A stretch of DNA of 64,000 bases from Tragulus kanchil (taxonomy: Eukaryota; Chordata; Mammalia; Artiodactyla; Tragulidae). The notes under the pieces were generated by a model. That model saw only the letters and a program-made list of their open reading frames with translations, was not told where the DNA came from and did not search any database. Shown here in pieces: positions 24,118 through 34,842 of the stretch. The translations under genes were made by a program, and so were the position numbers. The DNA lies in assembly GCA_022376925.1 (NCBI GenBank), contig JAIOJX010000005.1, positions 13,978,501-14,042,500 on the forward strand, given 5' to 3'. Numbering within the stretch: the first letter of the stretch is position 1; each line of letters starts with the position of its first letter.

Positions 24118-24459
24118 ATTTTATTTTTTATTATTTTTTAAAGATTTATTTATTTATTTATTTGGGGCGGGGGTTGGGTTTGGGAGGGAGGGGGCGGGCG
24201 GGCCACTTCTATTGGTCTTTCACTTCTCTGTTTTCATCCGTCTTTGTTCCTTGGCTCCCGCGGGCCTTCCATCGCGGAGGCATCTGTTGTCGCAGAGCAC
24301 CAGCTCTGGCGCATGCGCTCCAGAGCTCCGGCTCTGTGATTGGACACATCGGTCCAGCCGCTCCACGGCACGTGGGATCCTCCCAGGTCAGGGATCAAAC
24401 TGGCGCCCCTTGCACTGCAAGGCGGTGTCCCCATCCACTGGACCACCAGGGGAAGCCCA
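24118..24459 (-). mobile_element. CHR-family SINE, antisense, with target-site duplication
   Basis: Same subfamily as 21461-21794. On the minus strand it has the head GGCTTCCCCTGGTGGTCCAG, GTTTGATCCCTGACC, a GAGCGCATGCGCC body and a long C-rich stretch before the A-rich tail. GCTACAGGATTT flanks it at 24105-24116 and 24460-24471. One extra G sits in the head (CCAGGGGAAGCC). Confidence 0.91.
24164..24202 (+). other. G-run cluster with strong quadruplex potential
   Basis: About seven runs of three to five G with one- to three-base loops, starting GGGGCGGGGGTTGGG and ending GGGGGCGGGCGGG. It corresponds to an expanded C-rich tail of the antisense CHR SINE. Confidence 0.55.
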
Positions 24460-24471
24460 GCTACAGGATTT

Positions 24472-24916
24472 CAAAGACCCTCACAATTGTGCATCCAAGC
24501 CAAGCTGGACACCTGTCTTGCCTCTTCATTTTCTAATGAGGCCCTGCTGTCAAAAGTCACCACTGCTGGTCCTCATCCTCTGGTTCTTTCTGCCTCTGCC
24601 TTCCAGATCAACACATCTTTCCCCACTGGTTTCTCCAGTCTCTCATTTCACGTGCACGCCAAGTCTCCTTTTATTTATTTTATTTTCCATTTTTAATTTT
24701 TTAAATTTGTTTCAAAGTTAAGCCCAAGAGACACTGCCGTCATAAGAACTCCATTAAGAAACATTTTTCTAAGATGAACATCTGCTGCCCCAACAGAGTG
24801 TGCACACGTTAATTACTTTCATTTTACAATCATTTCTGTCCAACCATGGACCAAGATCACCTGAACTGTGTGGGGGGTATTCTGAATGGTCTTAGTTAAA
24901 CCCTAACTTCACTAAC
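24472..24916. other. Unique non-coding stretch
   Basis: Pyrimidine-rich, then AT-rich. No gene or repeat recognised. Confidence 0.45.
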
Positions 24917-25215
24917 TACAAAAAGTTTTCTGGGACAACTTGTCACTTGAATTCTTTGGCTCCTTTTGAAGATGAAATCCAAAGAATTCTCAAATGATTC
25001 TCCTTTGGGGGAGGCTGTTTAATAGGTATTAGCAACTAGGAGCCGGTCTAAGCCTCCTTTTTAGAATGGTCCAGATCCTCTCCCCTCTTCAGCCAAACCA
25101 GGTGCTGTCGACAGTATCTCCCTTAGAAATGTAAGGCTCTGTCAGAATACCCCATGAACCCCTTCTTCCATTCCAAATCTCCAGTGCTTAGCACATGTGT
25201 GTGAATCAGCACATG

Positions 25216-25410
25216 TGTGTGAGTACGTGTGCTCAGTCACTCTGTCACATCTGACTCTCTGCAGCCCCACCAGGCGCCCCTGCCCGTGGAATTCTCCAGG
25301 AGTGGGGTGCCATTTCCTACTCCCAGGGATCTTCCCAACCCAGGAACCGAACCTGTGTCTCTTGCGTCTCCTACATGGACCAGCGGGTTCTTTACCATGA
25401 GTGTCACTCC
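25216..25410 (-). mobile_element. Antisense Bov-tA SINE
   Basis: GTGTGCTCAGTCACTCTGTC, TCTGACTCTCTGCAGCCCC, GGGATCTTCCCAACCCAGGA and GGGTTCTTTACCATGAGTG match the antisense Bov-tA from its 3' end to its tRNA-like head. The head is diverged, lacking the CCACCAGGGAAGCC ending. Confidence 0.88.
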
Positions 25411-26300
25411 ACAGTACCCCCAAAGAGGTATCTGCGGAATGAATAAAGGAGGGATGAATCACTAAATGAGATCAGAACTTAAAGACATCATGTTTCTTCC
25501 ACTTCAAAGTGTGTGCTCTCGCTCTGCAGTGGCAAAGCCCAAGGGCACCCCCAAAGGCCCTACGGGACTCTACGAATTGAGTTTTCAACAATGATTTGGC
25601 CTGGCCTTGCAGAGAAGTGTCCCACATGATTCCAAAAAGGATCTGGTTATGGAAGCTGTGAAACGTGGTTAACTAGTGCCCACTCTTCTGCTTCCCTAGA
25701 AAAGTTCATCCCATAAGCCCCTCATCATCAATGCCTCTGCATTTCTGCACATCAGCCAGCAAGGCACAGCCAGAGAGTTCCTCTCTGAGTTCCAGTTGAC
25801 TCTATAGCCGGGAAGGAACCGAATGCTATCCAAAGACCAAACCTCCCATATGGCAGCTTGATCACCGTCCTCACTACCAAGACGCTGGGCCTTTCTACCT
25901 CGGCTCACTGGAGTCTGTCAGGACACAAGGCACGCCTCCTGACCTGCATTTGGACACGTTTTCTCTTTATGAACTTCCTGCATTATCTACATCCTAACTT
26001 CTTACAAAAGTTTTCTGGGACAACTTGTCACTTGAATTCTTTGGCTCCTTTTGAAGATGAAATCCAAAGAATTCTCAAATGATTCTCCTTTGGGGGAGGC
26101 TGTTTAATAGGTATTAGCAACTAGGAGCCGGTCTAAGCCTCCTTTTTAGAATGGTCCAGATCCTCTCCCCTCTTCAGCCAAACCAGGTGCTGTCGACAGT
26201 ATCTCCCTTAGAAATGTAAGGCTCTGTCAGAATACCCCATGAACCCCTTCTTCCATTCCAAATCTCCAGTGCTTAGCACATGTGTGTGAATCAGCACATG

Positions 26301-26495
26301 TGTGTGAGTACGTGTGCTCAGTCACTCTGTCACATCTGACTCTCTGCAGCCCCACCAGGCGCCCCTGCCCGTGGAATTCTCCAGGAGTGGGGTGCCATTT
26401 CCTACTCCCAGGGATCTTCCCAACCCAGGAACCGAACCTGTGTCTCTTGCGTCTCCTACATGGACCAGCGGGTTCTTTACCATGAGTGTCACTCC
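26301..26495 (-). mobile_element. Antisense Bov-tA SINE, duplicated copy
   Basis: Repeat of 25216-25410 at offset 1085 from duplication 8. Confidence 0.88.
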
Positions 26496-27070
26496 ACAGT
26501 ACCCCCAAAGAGGTATCTGCGGAATGAATAAAGGAGGGATGAATCACTAAATGAGATCAGAACTTAAAGACATCATGTTTCTTCCACTTCAAAGTGTGTG
26601 CTCTCGCTCTGCAGTGGCAAAGCCCAAGGGCACCCCCAAAGGCCCTACGGGACTCTACGAATTGAGTTTTCAACAATGATTTGGCCTGGCCTTGCAGAGA
26701 AGTGTCCCACATGATTCCAAAAAGGATCTGGTTATGGAAGCTGTGAAACGTGGTTAACTAGTGCCCACTCTTCTGCTTCCCTAGAAAAGTTCATCCCATA
26801 AGCCCCTCATCATCAATGCCTCTGCATTTCTGCACATCAGCCAGCAAGGCACAGCCAGAGAGTTCCTCTCTGAGTTCCAGTTGACTCTATAGCCGGGAAG
26901 GAACCGAATGCTATCCAAAGACCAAACCTCCCATATGGCAGCTTGATCACCGTCCTCACTACCAAGACGCTGGGCCTTTCTACCTCGGCTCACTGGAGTC
27001 TGTCAGGACACAAGGCACGCCTCTCCTGACCTGCATTTGCGGACACGTTTTCTCCCTTTATGAACTTCCT

Positions 27071-28299
27071 AATTTTGTTGAAAGAATATATGTATGTGCA
27101 TAAATACAAGTTTCGTTTCCTTAGGCATCCTCATAATCATTTCAAGGAGAAAGATTTATGGCCCACTAAAGAGGAATTTTTAAGCTAAACTGTCTTAATT
27201 AGGAATTCAGATGTTCCTCCTTTCACCAAAAAAAAAAAATACAGAGCTGTTCAAATGAGACTGGAAATGTGGGCCAAAGCAAACGGACATACACAGGACT
27301 TGCAGAGTCTCCAGTGAAAAGCATTCGCTGAAGCCAGACGAGTTGCCACGGGCTTGTCTCCTCAACACCAGATCTCACTCGGCCTCTTTTTTCCCTTCTA
27401 CATTTCAACGTTCTGATACGGCTCAAGGGTTGAATGACTTGAACCTCCGCAGTTTTCTCTTGTGTGCTTACGGAGGATAAAATATGTATTTCCTAAGAGG
27501 TGGGGATCTCTGATTCTCCCACCTCTTTTTTTTTTTCCTTCTAGAAAACAAAGCTTACCCCTATTCAGGGGATACGATGAGCCTAGCAGGGCAGCTCGCA
27601 TGCGTGGACTGGAGGGTTAGAGACTCAGCTCAGCTCCAAGAAGCCAGAAAGCTGGCCTGACCTAAGGTCTTTGCTCTGTCTCAGGAGGAAGGCAGCCTGG
27701 GAGGCGGAGGCGGGGAAGAGGCTCTGTTTCCACACCAGGGCTGCTCCAGGGACACGCTGGCCGTGTGTCAGAGCCGTCCTGAAACTTCAGAGCTTTGGGG
27801 GAAATGGGCGTCTGACGTCAAGACTTCAGTCAGCCAGCTTCCCCAGAACTAGGATTACTCTGTTAGTTCTAATGAAGGCCATTCGGAAATATATTATAAC
27901 CTTTCCAGATACCAGAGGAGGATGAAACAAGGAAGGAAAGGAAGGCAGGAAAAGGAAGAAGAAGGAAAAAAAACAAAAACCTTAACAAGAATGGGATTAG
28001 ACTATGGTTACTGTTATACTTTTCCTTTTTTTTCATTTTGATCATGACCATTTTCTCATAGCATTAAATATTTTAGAATAGGACTTTTAAATGATTTCAC
28101 GCTTCTTGATTTAGTCTTATTTCCCCAATGCCACCCATTGGTATGTTTCAAGCATGCTACTGTCTACAGAAGAAAGATCCTTCAAAATAGTATGATTTGC
28201 AAATAACGTGCCACCCTATCACCACCATCTGCATAAAACCCCAACACATGGAAAGACTCCATTTCTCATAATCAACTAGCAAAGATGTTTCTTGTCTAC
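27071..28299. other. Unique stretch with a polypurine tract
   Basis: No gene recognised. 27918-27975 is an almost pure purine run of GGAA and GAAG units. A moderately G+C-rich patch lies at 27640-27830 without further promoter signals. Confidence 0.5.
27918..27975. repeat. Polypurine (GGAA/GAAG)n tract
   Basis: Units such as AAGGAAGGAAAGGAAGGCAGG and AAGAAGAAGGAAAAAAAAC. Simple low-complexity sequence. Confidence 0.85.
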
Positions 28300-28760
28300 A
28301 AAATTCTAGACACTGGCAACATTTTACAGAAGTAGGTCTCTCCTACACAGCACCTCTGGAAATATAAACGGGCATGACTTTATTGGAAAGCAATTTGGCA
28401 ACAAGTATCAAGAGTCTTAAAACCTGAAAAACGTTTAAATTCAGCAATTTACTGCTAAGGAACTATCCCAAGGAAACCATTAGTAACAGCACCTAACATG
28501 AGGCCATAAGAACATTCTTGGTAGCACAAAGTACCCCTCCCCCACCCCACAACACTAACTAAGAACTACCTTGAATGTCCAACTAGAGGGGATCAATTAA
28601 ATTATTTTAGGATTCATATTCAGTGGCATACTACAGAACCACTAAAATTGTATTGTAGATAAATAACGTGCTATGAAAAGATGTTCATCCCTGCACTGTT
28701 AGGAGAAACAAAAAGATTAGGTAACAGCATAGATCACACTGGTCCCTACGATAAACACAA
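28300..28760 (+). mobile_element. L1M (ancient LINE-1) 3' region fragment
   Basis: AAAGCAATTTGGCAACAAGT, CCTTGAATGTCCAACTAGAG, GGGATCAATTAAATTATTTT, AGTGGCATACTACAGAACCA and GAAAAGATGTTCATCC follow old L1M elements (...CAATTTGGCAATA... AATGTCCATCAATAGGGGA... GGAATACTATGCAGCC...). No open frame remains. Confidence 0.72.
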
Positions 28761-30160
28761 TCGTCAGAGTTATCCCTTTTTCTTAAATCAATGCCTGTCA
28801 TCATCCTACTTGGTGATCTCAAAATAAGCGGAAGTTCATTTCTTTTCCATAAAAAGCAAGGGTTCCATTTTTATAAAGAGATGGACAGAATCCATCGATG
28901 GAGCACACATGAATCTCCAGATGTGTGTTTATGTAGAGTGTGCGTGTGTATGTGTGAGTGTGCATGGGAATAAGTAGGTAAACATCCCCACCACTGTCCT
29001 GGAGATTTTACCATTAAATCACAGCCTGTTTGGGTTAAAGATATCAGAGCTATTTACCTGTACCATGCACTCTCATCACAGAGGAGACTCCTAAGCGGTC
29101 AGTTCCTTCTCATCGGATCTTCTCACACAGACTTTGCTTGAGCAGAAGGGGAGGCCGTCGAGAAAGTCAATGTGAAATGCCTAGACCTGTAATTATAAAA
29201 ACAACATTCCCACTGAGTTAGGCAGTTTTCTGTGGCCTTCATTCACGTGAGCTGAATTCTCAGAAAAGAGAAACATATTTGCATAATCTCTCCCTTTCCC
29301 TCCAACTCTCTTTTCTTTCTCACACACACACACACACAACACACAGAAATGCCAAAAACCCAGCAAGCAGACGCCGGGCAGGTCCTCATCTCAGAGGCTG
29401 AGAGGGTTCTGCCGAGGGAAGGCTTCCCACCTCATCTTCTGACCTTAGGAACAACACCGTCAAAATAACCCTATTCCTTCCCCTCCTTCTCTGCCTATTG
29501 ACCCCAGAGCTGCAGGGAAATGAGAAACAATTCTTTTCCCCAAACTATCAGAAACATCACTGAATCTGATACTCTGTGAGATTCTTTTCTAGACACATTG
29601 GTAAGCAAGTTTGATACATGTATTTATACGGCAGCCTGACTTTCACTTTCGAAACTGTAGGGTACCTCTCTTGACGACTCAGTCTGGCATGAGAGAGATT
29701 CACCATCATCACAGACCTTTACCGAATCCTGACTAGGTTCCTGGCATTGAGCAAATGCTTTACATACAATATTCCAACTCCACTACACCCTGTGAAGTAG
29801 CTAATAATTATTATCAATTCTGCTATAGACAAGAAAACTGGGCATCTGTATGGCTAACAGATGTTAAAGACAGTATTTTAACCCACTATCTTTCACACAA
29901 GCAATGCTCATAATTTCGGTGCTATATAGATCTCTCCAAAACTGATCTGATTATCAATACCCTTGTAGTTACTATAAAAAAGATAAATATTAATTCAGCA
30001 CCGCCTTACCTTTCCCCAGAGTTGCTATGTCACCTAAGTCTTAGCATTGCTAGCTTTTTGGATTTGACTGTCCTTTGATTTCAGTTGCCAAGCTAAATCA
30101 GAATCAACATGTTCCTATCTCCATCAGTAAATTTATAGTTATTTCTGTAAATTTAAAATG
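28761..30160. other. Mostly unique stretch with small simple repeats and a MIR
   Basis: 28920-28972 is TG/GTGTATG-rich and 29319-29345 is a short CA array. 29040-29300 contains TAATTA, CACGTG and ATTTGCAT, words used by homeodomain, bHLH and POU factors, but this may be chance. A MIR lies at 29715-29900. No gene seen. Confidence 0.45.
29715..29900 (+). mobile_element. MIR SINE
   Basis: GCATTGAGCAAATGCTTTAC, ATTCCAACTCCACTACACCC, TGTGAAGTAGCTAATAATTA, TTATCAATTCTGCTATAGAC and AAGAAAACTGGGCATC match the MIR core order (normally AATCCTCACAACAACCCTGT and so on). Diverged. Confidence 0.65.
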
Positions 30161-30167
30161 TCAAATG

Positions 30168-30432
30168 GGGCTTCCCTGGCGGTCTAATGGGCAAAGAGTC
30201 CGCAGTGCAGTGCAGTGGCACTGGCTTGATCCCTGGCCTGGGAAGATCCCACATGTCGAGGAACGGCTTACGAGCCAGCGTTCTGGAGCGCATGAGCCCA
30301 GAGCCGGTGCTCTGCAGCAAGAGAGGCCACTGCGATGGGAGATCCACACAGGCCAAAGAATTAAGATGGATGAAAATAAGTAAGTGAAGAACCAATAAAA
30401 GAGGCCAAAATTAAAAAAACAAAACAAAACAC
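30168..30432 (+). mobile_element. CHR-family SINE
   Basis: Head GGGGCTTCCCTGGCGGTCTA, GCTTGATCCCTGGCCTGGGA, body CACATGTCGAGGAACGGC and GGAGCGCATGAGCCCAG, then AAGATGGATGAAAATAAGTA, GAGGCCAAAATT and an A-rich tail. GTCAAATG flanks it on the left (near 30159) and right (near 30451), a short target-site duplication. Confidence 0.9.
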
Positions 30433-31039
30433 TATCTTAAGAAAAAAAAAGTCAAATGATTCCAAATCCAGATGCCAAAACACTAAGGAAAAGCTTAAAA
30501 TCTAAGTCCTACCCAAATGACTAAATTTTATTAGCAGGAAGGCAGATCAGAGCCAAATGTGCATCACTCATTTAAACTATGAAAGCCAAGAGAGGAATTT
30601 CTATGTATTATGTCTTTAGAATAAACATAAAACATCTAAACATTTTAACCTATGTACACATTCTTCCCACTATAGGTCTTCGGATGACTGTGCACAAAAT
30701 ACAGATGAGCATATTAAGAAACCAACACAGTTATTTGCGGGTCATATATTAATTTCCCTGTCGCACCCATGTGCGTATGCAGCTACTTGTTTGTGCTGCT
30801 CTGGTTATGCCCTTGTGCTTCTGCACATGCCCCGCCCTCTGATTATCCTGCCTTTCCCCTCCTGCCAACGAGAACAAGCCTACTCATTCCTCAAGGTCAG
30901 CCTCCAATCGCAGTCCCTTTGATGTCTTCCATGGCCTCCCCTGATGTTGTCTAGAAATCCAAGCAGGGTGGATCCTGCCCTCTACTATGTTTCCTTAGCA
31001 ACAGCAGGGAGGACACCTTGACACCTTCTGTTTTCAAAC

Positions 31040-31320
31040 TATGTCCTGCACCGCCCATCCAGTCACTGAGTCTGCCCCTCTCCCCTTCTCCCCTGACCAC
31101 CGGCTGTGCTCCAAGCTACCCACCATCACAATTCATCTGGACTATTCTGTGGCCTCCCAAGTGGTCTACCTGCGTCCACCCCACCACCCTATAGCCCCTT
31201 CTCCTACAGGCTGTCCTCAAGCCTAAAGCCTGGCAATGACTCTCTTCTGAACTTAGATTCTGACCATGGCCCCTAGGGCCAGGGTGGCCCAGCCCTTGCA
31301 CTAGTTTCCTTGGCAATTCC
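31040..31320 (+). mobile_element. L2 LINE fragment (left duplicated copy)
   Basis: TGACCACCGGCTGTGCTCCA, TTCATCTGGACTATTCTGTG and the CCTCAAGCCTAAAGCCTGGC words fit the L2 3' region before its last 300 bases. The fuller copy follows at 32120. Confidence 0.5.
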
Positions 31321-31324
31321 TGAA

Positions 31325-31513
31325 AAGATCCCACATGTCGAGGAACGGCTTACGAGCCAGCGTTCTGAGTGCATGCGTCCAGAGCCGGTGCTCTGCAGCA
31401 AGAGAGGCCACTGCGATGGGAGATCCACACAGGCCAAAGAATTAAGATGGATGAAAATAAGTAAGTGAAGAACCAATAAAAGAGGCCAAAATTAAAAAAA
31501 CAAAACAAAACAC
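31325..31513 (+). mobile_element. CHR SINE without head, duplicated copy
   Basis: Repeat of the 3' part of the previous CHR SINE from duplication 9. The missing head reflects where the duplication starts, not a natural 5' truncation. Confidence 0.88.
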
Positions 31514-32119
31514 TATCTTAAGAAAAAAAAAGTCAAATGATTCCAAATCCAGATGCCAAAACACTAAGGAAAAGCTTAAAATCTAAGTCCTACCCAAATG
31601 ACTAAATTTTATTAGCAGGAAGGCAGATCAGAGCCAAATGTGCATCACTCATTTAAACTATGAAAGCCAAGAGAGGAATTTCTATGTATTATGTCTTTAG
31701 AATAAACATAAAACATCTAAACATTTTAACCTATGTACACATTCTTCCCACTATAGGTCTTCGGATGACTGTGCACAAAATACAGATGAGCATATTAAGA
31801 AACCAACACAGTTATTTGCGGGTCATATATTAATTTCCCTGTCGCACCCATGTGCGTATGCAGCTACTTGTTTGTGCTGCTCTGGTTATGCCCTTGTGCT
31901 TCTGCACATGCCCCGCCCTCTGATTATCCTGCCTTTCCCCTCCTGCCAACGAGAACAAGCCTACTCATTCCTCAAGGTCAGCCTCCAATCGCAGTCCCTT
32001 TGATGTCTTCCATGGCCTCCCCTGATGTTGTCTAGAAATCCAAGCAGGGTGGATCCTGCCCTCTACTATGTTTCCTTAGCAACAGCAGGGAGGACACCTT
32101 GACACCTTCTGTTTTCAAA

Positions 32120-32610
32120 CTATGTCCTGCACCGCCCATCCAGTCACTGAGTCTGCCCCTCTCCCCTTCTCCCCTGACCACCGGCTGTGCTCCAAGCTAC
32201 CCACCATCACAATTCATCTGGACTATTCTGTGGCCTCCCAAGTGGTCTACCTGCGTCCACCCCACCACCCTATAGCCCCTTCTCCTACAGGCTGTCCTCA
32301 AGCCTAAAGCCTGGCAATGACTCTCTTCTGAACTTAGATTCTGACCATGGCCCCTAGGGCCCAGGGTGGCCCAGCCCTTGCACTAGTTTCCAACCTGGAT
32401 GTAGCTTTTCTAGTTTACTTTTAATTCCTGAAAAGCACCTTGCTCTCCTAGACCTCAGGGCCTTTGCACAGGACCTCCTCCTTGCAGAGACTTCTCCTCA
32501 AATCACCCACATGCTTCACGAGATGACTGTGTGTTCTTTCCTCCTTCAATTCAGTCCTTTTATCCTCAGAGGTGTCTTTCCTGACCTCCTCAGCCAGGTC
32601 ACTGCTCCCT
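32120..32610 (+). mobile_element. L2 LINE fragment, 5' part of an interrupted copy
   Basis: AGACCTCAGGGCCTTTGCAC, AGAGACTTCTCCTCAAATCA and GGTGTCTTTCCTGACCTCCT follow L2 (...GGCCTTTGCACATGCT... TTCCCTGACC...). It is interrupted after GTCACTGCTCCC by an antisense BovB end and resumes near 32816. Confidence 0.68.
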
Positions 32611-32815
32611 TGTTGTTGTTCAGTTGCGAAGTCATCCCAGTTCTTTGTGACCTCAAGCATTGCAGCACACCCGGCTCCTCTGCCCTCCACCGTCTCCCGA
32701 AGTTTACTCAAATTTGTGTCCATTGAGTCGGTGATGCCTTCCAACCACCTCATCCTTTGTCGCCCGCTTCTCCTTTGGCCTTCAGTCTCTCCCAGCGTCA
32801 GGGATCAGCAACAGA
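32611..32815 (-). mobile_element. BovB LINE 3' end, antisense, inside L2
   Basis: TTGTTGTTGTTCAGTTGCGA, GTCCATTGAGTCGGTGATGC, CATCCTTTGTCGCCCGCTTC and CTTTGGCCTTCAGTCTCTCC are the reverse complement of the last BovB ORF part and 3' end. A minus-strand frame keeps the family word RWLEGITDSMD, but the next residues are shifted out of frame. Confidence 0.88.
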
Positions 32816-33050
32816 ACACCACCACATGCTATACAGAATCACTCTCTCGCTTGTCATATTGGTCCTATTTCTAATTTTACTTTTTTATGTTGTTGTCATT
32901 GTTGTTAAATTCACCGATGAATGCTTGCTTCCCCCACCACTTAGTAAGTTCCAGAAAGGCACAACGGTGTAAGCTCTTGCCCGTGGTTTCAGCCTATTTC
33001 AACACAATGCTGGGTACATTATGGGACTCATTAAAAATCTGTTGAATCTG
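32816..33050 (+). mobile_element. L2 LINE 3' end (continuation)
   Basis: GTAAGTTCCAGAAAGGCACA, GGTTTCAGCCTATTTCAACA, CAATGCTGGGTACATTATGG and ACTCATTAAAAATCTGTTGA follow the L2 3' end (AAGCTCCATGAGGGCAGGGA ... ATAGTAGGTGCTCAATAAAT). Confidence 0.68.
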
Positions 33051-33307
33051 CAGTCCTCCGCTGTCTCTTGGAGATGGCTCACATTCATGCCTAACAACAC
33101 CTTGTACCTACTCCTGTTAAAGCAATTATCATACGTTCTTGTATTTGTGTCTTAGGCAAGTTCATCTCTCTCAGTACATTGCTAAGTCCCTTAAAGGCAA
33201 GAGTGGGTAGGCATTGCCTCGTTCCACTCTCCCCATGAGTTCAGCACAGCAGCCTGGCACATAGAACAAAAGAAAAAAAATATATATATATATACACACA
33301 CAGTGTG

Positions 33308-33524
33308 GTATAAGTCACTTCAGTGGTGCCCATCTCTTTGCGACCTCATGGACTGTAGCCCGCCAGGCTTCTCTGTCCATGGGATTCTCCAAGCAAGGAT
33401 ACTGGAGTGCGTTGCCATGCCCTACTCCAGGCGATCTTCCTAACGCAGGGATTGAACCCACTCTTTTACATCTCCTGCGTTGGAAGACGGGTTTTATTTA
33501 CCACTAGTGCCACCTGGGAAGCCC
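33308..33524 (-). mobile_element. Antisense Bov-tA SINE
   Basis: AAGTCACTTCAGTGGTGCCC, ATGGACTGTAGCCCGCCAGG, TTGAACCCACTC and CACCTGGGAAGCCC give an essentially complete antisense element. A TATATACACACA simple repeat precedes it. Confidence 0.92.
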
Positions 33525-33576
33525 TATATATATGAAATATGTGTGAAGCTCCAGAATTATATATTTGAAATATTAT

Positions 33577-33584
33577 CATACACT

Positions 33585-33620
<36 letters not shown>
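33577..33620. repeat. (ATAG)n microsatellite
   Basis: About ten ATAG units. The array has the same length in the duplicated copy at 34657-34700. Confidence 0.96.
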
Positions 33621-33622
<2 letters not shown>

Positions 33623-33631
33623 TGATTTACA

Positions 33632-33762
33632 TATGGAGAAGGAGATGGCAGCTCAATCCAATATTCTTGCCTTGGAAATCCATGGACAGAGAAACCTGGC
33701 AAGCTACAGTTCATGAGGTCATAAAAAGAGTCAAGCATAACTTAGGGACTAAACAACTATAC
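33632..33762 (+). mobile_element. BovA monomer SINE
   Basis: ATGGAGAAGGAGATGGCAGC, TTCTTGCCTTGGAAATCCAT, GGACAGAGAAACCTGG and GAGTCAAGCATAACTTAGGG match the BovA half without a tRNA head. It follows the ATAG repeat directly. Confidence 0.88.
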
Positions 33763-34447
33763 ATAAGTATATATTACAAACATAAAAATAAAACATTTGG
33801 CACGAGCTCAGGATACTGGAGGCATTCTGTGAACATTATTGTTAGGGCAACCAAGTTGAATTATAATTCATGCTTCAAATTTAACAGTTTTACTTGTGAA
33901 CATTTTTCCTATTAAAACATTCATTAGCATTAGCATCTCTAGAAGGCAATAGAGAGACTGTCAAAGAGGTCCTCAGCAAACTAAGGATAAAGGAGAGTTT
34001 TACTGTCTACAGGTGAAGGGCCAGTATTGTTTCAGTAGTCTTCAGTGTATGTGCAGAGGACAGACACTTCAACAGAGAAGATGTTTGCCCAAAAATTACC
34101 TATGAAATCTGCATGACAGAAACAACAAATATTATTCAAATGCATAAATATTTAGCTGAAATAATTAGAACCACTTACTGTGAATTATTTCTTTTGCTAA
34201 AAAACAAGAAAGTGATACATATTCATCCATTTTTTAAATGACTGGACAGACTTTATAAATATTATGTATTTGTCTAATGAATACACCATAAAATGTTGGT
34301 GCTATTCTGATTTAGAATGGTGAGAATTTCATAGACTATGCAAAGAAGGGAAAAGAAGCAAGATAATCTTGCAACTGTTTTGGGGAGAAAATAACAAAAA
34401 AAGCTTTATAAAGAATGAAATACCTGTTTTTATGAATAGATCTAATA

Positions 34448-34604
34448 CTTCTCTGTCCATGGGATTCTCCAAGCAAGGATACTGGAGTGCGTTGCCATGC
34501 CCTACTCCAGGCGATCTTCCTAACGCAGGGATTGAACCCACTCTTTTACATCTCCTGCGTTGGAAGACGGGTTTTATTTACCACTAGTGCCACCTGGGAA
34601 GCCC
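34448..34604 (-). mobile_element. Bov-tA SINE, partial duplicated copy
   Basis: Repeat of 33368-33524. The missing first 60 bases are due to the edge of duplication 10. Confidence 0.9.
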
Positions 34605-34656
34605 TATATATATGAAATATGTGTGAAGCTCCAGAATTATATATTTGAAATATTAT

Positions 34657-34664
34657 CATACACT

Positions 34665-34700
<36 letters not shown>
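34657..34700. repeat. (ATAG)n microsatellite, duplicated copy
   Basis: Same array as at 33577-33620. Confidence 0.96.
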
Positions 34701-34702
<2 letters not shown>

Positions 34703-34711
34703 TGATTTACA

Positions 34712-34842
34712 TATGGAGAAGGAGATGGCAGCTCAATCCAATATTCTTGCCTTGGAAATCCATGGACAGAGAAACCTGGCAAGCTACAGTTCATGAGGTC
34801 ATAAAAAGAGTCAAGCATAACTTAGGGACTAAACAACTATAC
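34712..34842 (+). mobile_element. BovA monomer SINE, duplicated copy
   Basis: Repeat of 33632-33762 at offset 1080. Confidence 0.88.

Larger units (their letters stand above)
24917..27070. repeat. Direct duplication 8 (about 1.06 kb x 2)
   Basis: Bases 24917-25979 recur at 26003-27070, offset about 1085. Three small indels cluster in the last 50 bases of the left copy (CGCCTCCTGACC against CGCCTCTCCTGACC; TTTGGACACG against TTTGCGGACACG; TCTCTTTAT against TCTCCCTTTAT). The filler includes CCTAACTTCTTACAAAAG, a shortened form of the CCTAACTTCACTAACTACAAAAAG that starts at 24902. Confidence 0.93.
30243..32435. repeat. Direct duplication 9 (about 1.08 kb x 2)
   Basis: Bases 30243-31327 recur at 31325-32435, offset 1082 then 1081. 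The left copy lacks about 30 bases just before its end (ACTAGTTTCC joined to TTGGCAATTCC), and the right copy has several changes in its first 70 bases (TTCTGGAGCGCATGAGCC against TTCTGAGTGCATGCGTCC). The junction cuts through a CHR SINE, so the second SINE lacks its head. Confidence 0.92.

Noticed and set aside
24000..24536. Plus-strand open frame of 178 codons and overlapping frames of 169 and 118 codons
   Set aside because: Most of the length is the antisense CHR SINE. Long frames in several phases are common in this SINE, as also seen at 21502-21896.
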